Of a stretch of DNA of 39,920 nucleotides, positions 29,677 through 35,199 are shown piece after piece. This DNA is from a virus. The stretch lies in IMG/VR virus record IMGVR_UViG_3300021375_000064, positions 1 through 39,920 of that record, one strand, 5' to 3'. The notes below the pieces were generated by a model, which had not been told where the DNA came from, did no database searches, and worked only from the letters and a program-made list of their open reading frames with translations. The translations under genes were made by a program, and so were the position numbers. Position 1 is the first letter of the stretch. Every line of letters starts with the position of its first letter.

Positions 29677-29955
29677 ATGAAAATAAGATTCGTAAGCAAC
29701 CCCATCACCCCGCACGGCTCTTTCAGCAGAGGCGAAATTATTGATTCTTCTCAATATCCGGAAGCCTTTCTCATGCATCTCGTGCATGATTGCGGCGCAG
29801 CGGAATTCATTGATGCTCCTGTCGCAGCTATACAGAACAAGCTCGACCCCGCATTGAAAAGAGAGCTCAAAAAAAAAGAGGATTCACAGTCGCAGCCACA
29901 GGCCCGAGCCTCAAAAAAGAAAGCGTCGAAAAAGCGGCCAAACACACCCAAGTAA
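29677..29955 (+). CDS. small head-region protein; possible frameshift donor
   Basis: The 92-residue product starts at an ATG with AGGTGG upstream. The first 50 residues (IRFVSNPITPHG, then EAFLMHLVHDCGAAEF) resemble small phage head-region proteins with a short beta-barrel-like core. The C-terminal 40 residues are highly charged and low-complexity (Lys, Ser, Gln). Codons 65-67 are AAA AAA AAA within a run of nine A residues (29869-29877). A -1 shift there joins the protein to the MptE-like reading frame; without it translation ends at 29955. Confidence 0.65.
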   Translation: MKIRFVSNPITPHGSFSRGEIIDSSQYPEAFLMHLVHDCGAAEFIDAPVAAIQNKLDPALKRELKKKEDSQSQPQARASKKKASKKRPNTPK

Positions 29956-30464
29956 TTTTAGTCAACGACGCATACAAGTTGCTTCCTGATGGCGATTACT
30001 TGTATGCGTGTGACAACCGTTGGTGGCGATATCACAAAGATGCAGTCCAAGCGCAATTCAGCGGCAAAAAGTATTATCCAGTTGATGCCGACCGCCAAAA
30101 CCTCATAGATCCGCACATCGTTGCAGATCTCGATATGTTTGGGGTTGCAGCTTCTTTTGGAGGAGGGTTTGATCCCACACAAATCAAGTACGGGCCGCGA
30201 GACGGCTCTGCCAACAGCACTTACCAAGCATTAACACTTGCGTTCCTCCTAGGAGCTGAGTATGTGGTTCTGTTGGGCCTCGATCTTTCGGCAGGCCATT
30301 TCTTCGGCGACCACCCACCGGAAATACGCGGCCCGAATGAACACTCCCGCCAGAAGAATGCATTCAAGACGTTTCCCAAAGACAAACAAGTTTTCAATGC
30401 CTCCCCAACAAGTAAACTAGATGTTTTTCCGAAGTATACTTTGAGCGAAATATTTGATGATTAG
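29877..30464 (+). CDS. MptE-like (DUF115-type) protein, reached by -1 frameshift
   Basis: This frame encodes FTVAATGPSLKKESVEKA directly after the A9 run, then VILVNDAYKLLPDGD, YACDNRWW and FLLGAEYVVLLGLDLS. The ATGPSL nucleotide-binding loop and the following strands are those of MptE/DUF115-type Rossmann proteins found in glycosylation loci. Between the in-frame stop at 29811 and the TTG at 29979 there is no ATG, GTG or TTG, so the conserved N-terminus can only be made by a -1 shift from the 92-residue gene (fusion of about 262 residues), by an ATT start, or if the A-run length is a sequencing error. A start at the TTG at 29979 would lose the GPS loop. Confidence 0.6.
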   Translation, partial: RGFTVAATGPSLKKESVEKAAKHTQVILVNDAYKLLPDGDYLYACDNRWWRYHKDAVQAQFSGKKYYPVDADRQNLIDPHIVADLDMFGVAASFGGGFDPTQIKYGPRDGSANSTYQALTLAFLLGAEYVVLLGLDLSAGHFFGDHPPEIRGPNEHSRQKNAFKTFPKDKQVFNASPTSKLDVFPKYTLSEIFDD

Positions 30465-31119
30465 AGACTTGTATGCAGGAAAGCGCAGCAAGAACAGACT
30501 GGGAGTTATTGTCGGCACAGGCCCCTCTCTGGATGAGGCTGATGTTAAGCTTGCTCGTGCAATGGGAGTTCCTTTGTTTGGGGCCAACCGAGCCGCAGAG
30601 CTGGGAATGGATGTTGTGTTGGGTTGCAACACGCAGTTTTGGGACAGATATTATTTGTGGTATGAAGGCATGAATTGCGACTTGTGGTCCACTCGTCCGG
30701 ACGCTCTTAGCAATAGGTGGCCTGAAGTTCGATACATCCGAGAAGTCTGGCGAGACGGAATTTCGGTTGTTAATTCTTGCATTCACGCGCACCACGGATC
30801 AGGGCCGCAGATCTTTAATCTCGCGTACCACTATGGGATTCGAACCTTTTTACTGATAGGTTGGGATATGCGATACGGCGGTAAGATCTCAGACACAAAT
30901 TATGAAGAGCCTCGTCATTTTTTCGGTGAATATCCACCCTGCCTTCAGCATTGGCCGAAGACAGGCCCGAATGGCGAGCTTACAGGATTAATCAAGGCGA
31001 TGGAAACTATCGATCCGGAAAAATATGCAATAAAAGTTTTCAACTGCACGCCAAATAGCGCGTTGACGCACTTTCAATCAGAAGACTTCACGGAGGCTGT
31101 TCATGCCTATTGCTCATAA
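30457..31119 (+). CDS. MptE-like (DUF115-type) protein, second copy
   Basis: The 220-residue product starts at the ATG at 30457, overlapping the previous stop by 8 bp. It has LGVIVGTGPSLDEAD at the N-terminus, the same nucleotide-binding loop as in the preceding gene, then FGANRAAEL and GISVVNSCIH, and FLLIGWDMRYGG followed by a His-rich segment. The two proteins are probably distant paralogues. Such proteins are found next to glycosyltransferases in phages and bacteria; their biochemical role in phages is not settled. A small role in glycan transfer to virion proteins is an inference from neighbours. Confidence 0.7.
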   Translation: MIRDLYAGKRSKNRLGVIVGTGPSLDEADVKLARAMGVPLFGANRAAELGMDVVLGCNTQFWDRYYLWYEGMNCDLWSTRPDALSNRWPEVRYIREVWRDGISVVNSCIHAHHGSGPQIFNLAYHYGIRTFLLIGWDMRYGGKISDTNYEEPRHFFGEYPPCLQHWPKTGPNGELTGLIKAMETIDPEKYAIKVFNCTPNSALTHFQSEDFTEAVHAYCS

Positions 31120-31849
31120 AGAACCTTTGAATGTGTGGTGTGTGTTTTGGGGAACCAAATACAGTCCCGCTTATGTTTATGCGCTGAGAGAGGCTCTGGA
31201 AGTTAATCTCAGAGTCCCATTCATTTTTCGTTGTATGACTGATGAAGATCTCCCTTTCATTGATTGCGTGCCTTTTCCGGACAAAAACTTGGAAGGTTGG
31301 TGGAATAAGATGCAATTATTTGCCTCTGACACCAAAAGAAACTTATACTTTGATCTTGACGTCATCATCACTGGGAGTTTAATTTACCTTGAGCAATATT
31401 TTCAATACAAATTCGATTTTTCTGCGCCATCAAATTGGGCGGCGTCTGGTTTTGGCGGCATACAGTCTTCTGTTATGGCTTGGGATCATAGACCTGACAT
31501 CTGGGAAGCTTTCAACCGAAACCGAGAAGAGAATGTCAGTTCTCTTTATGGGGATCAAGAATTTATATATCAGTATCTTGGGGAGGATTGGAATCGGATT
31601 GAAGGCATTTATTCATTCAAGTATCACTGCCTTCAGTCTCTTCGCGGCGACGAGCGTGTTGTTGTTTTCCACGGCAAGCCTGACCCCCATGAGACCGTAA
31701 ATACATGGACGTGGCAATATACTATAACCCTGCGCAATCTCATCAGTCTGATCACGGAATTTGGCTTGCTAGAGGCCTTGAAGCGTTGGGACATAAAAGT
31801 TATCTCACAGCCCAAAGGAGACCGATCAGAGGAGCTCACATCCATATAG
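31103..31849 (+). CDS. GT-A-type glycosyltransferase
   Basis: The 248-residue protein has CGGAGG before its ATG. It has the features of a GT8-like GT-A enzyme: LEGWWNKMQLF, the metal-binding DxD in LYFDLDVIITG, a GFGGIQSSVMAW acceptor/donor loop, GDQEFIYQYL, and VVVFHGKPDPHE near residue 190, which usually marks the end of the domain. The 50 residues beyond that point overlap the next gene in another frame by 145 bp and look atypical, as if an earlier stop was lost. The enzyme would transfer a sugar from a nucleotide donor, possibly to a virion protein. Confidence 0.78.
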   Translation: MPIAHKEPLNVWCVFWGTKYSPAYVYALREALEVNLRVPFIFRCMTDEDLPFIDCVPFPDKNLEGWWNKMQLFASDTKRNLYFDLDVIITGSLIYLEQYFQYKFDFSAPSNWAASGFGGIQSSVMAWDHRPDIWEAFNRNREENVSSLYGDQEFIYQYLGEDWNRIEGIYSFKYHCLQSLRGDERVVVFHGKPDPHETVNTWTWQYTITLRNLISLITEFGLLEALKRWDIKVISQPKGDRSEELTSI

Positions 31850-32388
31850 TTTCTGGGCCATACTGGATGCTTCCTGTTTTCAACAGACTCAAGAAGAAGT
31901 ATAATGTGCTCTGGTTGGATCGCAGCCTTATGCGTCCTGATCCCTTTCACGTTTCTCTCGGTTGGCTTCTTCCGCAAGGAGGAAGAGCGTTCCCTCAAGG
32001 CAAAGGTCGTAAAAAGCTACGACTCGCCTCGATGAAGCGCGGCCATCGGACGCTGTGCTTGGTTGATTACGGGAAATCGCCTGTTAAGCCAGACGCAGAC
32101 ACCATAAGGTATCACCCAGACCAAGTGACGCCGACAGAGTCTTTGAAGAAAGTTCTTGAGTGCCACGACGCAGCTTTCGGCGAGTCTAGCAGTTCATTGG
32201 TGAAAGCTGCACTGATGGGCTTGCGAGTTCACGCGGCAGATCCCAACCATATTTTAAATCAACCCGATTGGGCCAGCACTCTGCCTTATGCAGACTGGTC
32301 AGAAGCTGAAATTTCCCGAGGAGAGCCATGGGCACTATTACTACCATTATTGAGCCAACTGCAGAGCCAGTCACTATTGCAGAGCTGA
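31705..32388 (+). CDS. putative GT-B-like glycosyltransferase
   Basis: The 227-residue protein begins VAIYYNPAQSHQSDHGIWLARGLEALGH, in pieces a strand, a loop and a helix (GIWLARGLEALGH) typical of the N-terminal domain of GT-B enzymes, and later has FGESSSSLVKAALMGLRVHA, which resembles the donor-binding ESxSxxxxEA-like helix of such enzymes. It is shorter than most GT-B proteins. The start overlaps the GT-A gene by 145 bp and the end overlaps the connector gene by 61 bp. Its last 20 residues are Leu/Gln/Ser-rich and probably unimportant. The fold assignment is tentative. Confidence 0.55.
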   Translation: MDVAIYYNPAQSHQSDHGIWLARGLEALGHKSYLTAQRRPIRGAHIHIVSGPYWMLPVFNRLKKKYNVLWLDRSLMRPDPFHVSLGWLLPQGGRAFPQGKGRKKLRLASMKRGHRTLCLVDYGKSPVKPDADTIRYHPDQVTPTESLKKVLECHDAAFGESSSSLVKAALMGLRVHAADPNHILNQPDWASTLPYADWSEAEISRGEPWALLLPLLSQLQSQSLLQS

Positions 32389-32891
32389 GTCAGGCTTTGC
32401 GCGTAGACCAGAGTGATGATGACGCACGACTTGCGATGCTGATTTCCGTTTCACGGCGGTGGGTTGAGCAATTCACTGGATATTATTTGATGCCCCAAGT
32501 TGTTGAGCTTTCATTACAATCATTCCCCAACGCTATTTTTCAGCTGGGTGTTTGGCCAATCATTTCGGTTGACTCTGTAAAGTATGACGACACAGGATCT
32601 CCTCAAACAGAACAGACGCTCACAGAAGGATCAGATTATTTAATTGATCTTGTGACTCTTAATGGACAGCTCTGTGCAGTCAATGGGTGGCCTGCTGTTG
32701 CCGCCAAGTTTAATCCTGTGCGTATAAGGATGACGGTCGGGCATGCGCTGGCTGGTTCACCGGAGGTCTCTACGGTTCCTGATTTTTTTCGTGAAGCTCT
32801 TATGGCCTATGCGGGATATCTGTATGATGATGAGAGTTCTATGAAAGACTTGGCAGAGCAGATCTTGATCCCTTACAGGATGCTGTCGTGA
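32328..32891 (+). CDS. head-tail connector (gp6-like)
   Basis: The 187-residue protein has GAGGAG before its ATG. It shows the typical order of a gp6-type connector: an N-terminal EPVTIAELSQALRVDQSDDD helix, LISVSRRWVEQFTGYYL, LGVWPIISVDSVKYDD, and MTVGHALAG near the C-terminus with a final helical FFREALMAYAGYLYDD. It would form the ring under the portal. The next gene starts in a GTGA overlap. Confidence 0.85.
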   Translation: MGTITTIIEPTAEPVTIAELSQALRVDQSDDDARLAMLISVSRRWVEQFTGYYLMPQVVELSLQSFPNAIFQLGVWPIISVDSVKYDDTGSPQTEQTLTEGSDYLIDLVTLNGQLCAVNGWPAVAAKFNPVRIRMTVGHALAGSPEVSTVPDFFREALMAYAGYLYDDESSMKDLAEQILIPYRMLS

Positions 32892-33256
32892 AACAGAGGA
32901 AGCCTCTTCACAAAAGACTTCGGCATAGAATTCGCATAGAAGTCGCCACAGAAACTAAATCTGCGACAGGCGCTGTGAGCAGAACTTGGGCTGAACACAA
33001 AACGGTTTATGCAGAAAAACGAACTGTCGGCGGCAACGAGTTCAACCCGACAGGTTTGGAGCTCAATAAGATTTCGGTGATATTTGGAGTTCGTTGGAGC
33101 GCAGCGCTGGAGCCGATAATTGGCTTGGAGCACGACGCCAGAATTGTTGATTTAGCAACCAACCTGATTTATGAAATTGTTCCTCCGATAAATCACATCA
33201 ATGGACAAAGACGCAAGATTGAGATCTCTGCAACCAACATAAACGCCGAAATCTGA
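32888..33256 (+). CDS. head-tail adaptor (head closure)
   Basis: The 122-residue product begins with a basic segment and has LRHRIRIEVAT, RTWAEHKTVYAEKR, ISVIFGVRW and a final NGQRRKIEIS. These are the hallmarks of the small SPP1 gp16/HK97-type head-tail joining family, a beta-barrel that closes the portal channel. The GTG start is coupled to the connector gene and the stop overlaps the next start as TGATG. Confidence 0.85.
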   Translation: MKQRKPLHKRLRHRIRIEVATETKSATGAVSRTWAEHKTVYAEKRTVGGNEFNPTGLELNKISVIFGVRWSAALEPIIGLEHDARIVDLATNLIYEIVPPINHINGQRRKIEISATNINAEI

Positions 33257-33747
33257 TGACAGGAAAAATCAAACTGGTTGGAGTGAAAGCTACAGCACAG
33301 CGACTGAAGAAGTTGAGCGCTGAAGTGCGCAAAAGGCACGTGGACACCTCATTGCGTAAAGGCGCGAATGTCGCTAAAGTTGCTGTTCAGACTGAAGCTC
33401 CGGTTGATACAGGAAAACTCAAAGCCTCGATTGTCGTTCGTCGCTCTGCCAAGGATAGTAATCCTGGAGCGACCACGTATCACACAGGAGTGCTTTTGAA
33501 TGCTTGGTATTTCCCTCTTGTGGAATTTGGCACTTCAAGCCACTTGATTAAGACGAAAAAAAAGAGCATACTTGCATCCAGCAACGCCAGTTCTGCAGGG
33601 CCTGCAAAGCCCCAATTTTTTGGCACTGCTGTTAGGCATCCAGGATCTGCAGCGACGGGATTTTTTCGTCGTGGTTGGGCGAAGTCCCGCAAGCAGTCTA
33701 TGGACGCTACATTAAATTTATTGAAGAAAAGGTTGGGAACCAAGTGA
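33256..33747 (+). CDS. HK97 gp10-like tail completion protein
   Basis: The 163-residue protein matches the gp10-like family: a helical N-terminus with QRLKKLSAEVRKRHVDTSLRK in pieces, APVDTGKLKASI (a family landmark), WYFPLVEFGTSSH and the C-terminal FFRRGWAKSRK helix. It takes part in joining or terminating the tail. The ATG is linked to the previous stop by one base (TGATG), and its own stop lies in a GTGA overlap with the next gene. Confidence 0.87.
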   Translation: MTGKIKLVGVKATAQRLKKLSAEVRKRHVDTSLRKGANVAKVAVQTEAPVDTGKLKASIVVRRSAKDSNPGATTYHTGVLLNAWYFPLVEFGTSSHLIKTKKKSILASSNASSAGPAKPQFFGTAVRHPGSAATGFFRRGWAKSRKQSMDATLNLLKKRLGTK

Positions 33748-34109
33748 GCTTTGAAGCTTCTGTTTACACATCACTTTCCGGCTCTGTTGATGTCACAGCA
33801 CTTGTTGACGGAAGGATTTTTCCGTCCGTTGCGCCGGAGGACACTTTGATGCCTTGTGTTGTTTACACGGTGTTGAATGACATGCCTCTGGAAACTTTGA
33901 ACGGGCCCACCAACTTATCTGACGCGAAATTGCAACTGGATTGCTTCAGCAACAATTATGATCAGGCTCTTGATCTGGTTGCGAAGTGTATGACGGCAAT
34001 ACGCGGCGACATGACAGTCAGACGTGCGACTCGCGTTGTTATTTATGAGTCGCATCTTAAACTGTATCGGCAAACTGCCGATTTTGACCTGTGGATTTCC
34101 TCCACTTAA
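33744..34109 (+). CDS. tail terminator-like protein (DUF3168 type)
   Basis: The start is the GTG at 33744 in a GTGA overlap; the longer frame from 33675 only extends into the gp10-like gene. The 121-residue product begins SFEASVYTSLSG and has ALVDGRIFPSVAP, MPCVVYTVLND, and AKLQLDCFSNNYDQALDLV, the pattern of DUF3168/gp17-like tail terminator proteins, which stop tail-tube polymerisation at the right length. The length is normal for the family. Confidence 0.82.
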   Translation: MSFEASVYTSLSGSVDVTALVDGRIFPSVAPEDTLMPCVVYTVLNDMPLETLNGPTNLSDAKLQLDCFSNNYDQALDLVAKCMTAIRGDMTVRRATRVVIYESHLKLYRQTADFDLWISST

Positions 34110-34132
34110 CTTGACACACAAAGAGTATTATT

Positions 34133-34546
34133 ATGCCATCAACAGCTATTAAGTCCCAAGGCGCTACGCTTGGTCGAGGTGATGCAGCGAGTCCGGAGGT
34201 TTACACGGCAATCGCTAACATCCAGTCATTTAACCTTTCCGGCGTCGAGGCGAATGATATTGACGTTACAGACCTCTCGTCTACAGGAAAAGAATTTTTG
34301 CAAGGGCTGGAAGATCCTGGCTCCGTGGACATAACAGGGTTTTACGACTCTGCCAACACATCCCACCAAGCTATTCGGGATGCTGTCGGTGGATCAACAG
34401 TGACCAATTATCGAGTCACTTTGAGCGATTCATCAACCATCACGTTCGCGGCACTGGTGCAGTCTTTTGCATTAGACATCGCTGTGGATGGAGCTGTTGA
34501 ATTGAGCGCCACACTGAAAATATCCGGCGGAATTACATACGCCTAA
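34133..34546 (+). CDS. major tail tube protein
   Basis: The 137-residue protein has features of lambda gpV/HK97-type tube proteins: an N-terminal QGATLGRGDAA, then VEANDIDVTDLSSTGKEFLQGL, PGSVDITGFYDS and a C-terminal DIAVDGAVELSATLKISG. It would form the stacked rings of the tail tube around the tape measure. AAAGAG precedes the ATG. Its place right before the chaperone pair is the usual order. Confidence 0.88.
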   Translation: MPSTAIKSQGATLGRGDAASPEVYTAIANIQSFNLSGVEANDIDVTDLSSTGKEFLQGLEDPGSVDITGFYDSANTSHQAIRDAVGGSTVTNYRVTLSDSSTITFAALVQSFALDIAVDGAVELSATLKISGGITYA

Positions 34547-34576
34547 CACCCACACTAAACACCAAAAGGTTTTAAT

Positions 34577-34885
34577 ATGAAGCAAGTGAAAGTCGGAATT
34601 CCTCGTCGCCAAGGTCCATTCTCTCTTGAGAAATTGAGGATTGCGGATCTTGACACGTTCGTTAATAAGACGCAGACTGCGGGCCTCGGTTCTCAGATGC
34701 TCACCTTGCTGACGTTGACTTTGGTTGACAAAAAGGGCAAGCGTGTTTTTGATGACGAGGAGCAAGCAGAAGCTGCATTGGGCGCGGCTTCAATTTTGGA
34801 TTTGGGAATGCAGTCGTTTGAGTATAGTGAATTGAACAAACTCGCTGACATAAGCAAGCGATTAGAGGCAGCCCAAAAAAACTGA
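34577..34885 (+). CDS. tail assembly chaperone, short form (G-like)
   Basis: The 102-residue product begins with basic residues and contains FSLEKLRIADLDTFV and a helical C-terminus, consistent with lambda gpG-like tail chaperones. The gene ends CAA AAA AAC TGA, so the canonical -1 heptamer A AAA AAC (34876-34882) directly precedes the stop. Zero-frame translation gives this short form. AAAGG lies before the ATG. Confidence 0.82.
   Translation: MKQVKVGIPRRQGPFSLEKLRIADLDTFVNKTQTAGLGSQMLTLLTLTLVDKKGKRVFDDEEQAEAALGAASILDLGMQSFEYSELNKLADISKRLEAAQKN
34876..34882 (+). other. -1 ribosomal frameshift site
   Basis: The heptamer AAAAAAC is in the correct phase (A AAA AAC) at the end of the G-like gene, one codon before its TGA stop. 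A -1 slip continues as CTG ATT AAA into the 34942-35199 frame without a stop. This matches the conserved lambda G/GT arrangement. Confidence 0.9.
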
Positions 34886-35199
34886 TTAAAGACCCACTCC
34901 GGCGGTCGATAAATCGCACAGCGAGGAATCGCGGCGTTGGGGTGAGTCAGCTTAATCTGTCAGTTGAGGACTTTATTGAATCAACTGCCTTCGACCAGAT
35001 AGATCCACCACAATCTGAAAGGTTGGAGTTTATGCTTGCGAATCTGACTTCCATTCTGGTCAATTCGTTTTCGAAAAGGAAGACGAGGCCTTCGGACTTT
35101 ATGGTTGACACGCTCTTGGCCCGAGAGCATGAAGCCAACGCCGATTTGGATGAGAAAATAATGGCAACTTTCAAGGGGATCAAGAGTGGCGAGAGGTAG
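34882..35199 (+). CDS. tail assembly chaperone, frameshift extension (T-like)
   Basis: This frame is open from the slippery site and encodes a basic linker (LIKDPLRRSINRTARNRG) followed by SVEDFIESTAFDQIDP and a helical domain ending in KGIKSGER. As an extension of the short chaperone it gives a fusion of about 207 residues, corresponding to gpGT, which binds the tape measure protein during tail assembly. An internal GTG at 34942 could in principle start a separate 85-residue protein, but the position and slippery site favour the fusion. It overlaps the tape measure gene by 14 bp. Confidence 0.85.
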   Translation: MIKDPLRRSINRTARNRGVGVSQLNLSVEDFIESTAFDQIDPPQSERLEFMLANLTSILVNSFSKRKTRPSDFMVDTLLAREHEANADLDEKIMATFKGIKSGER

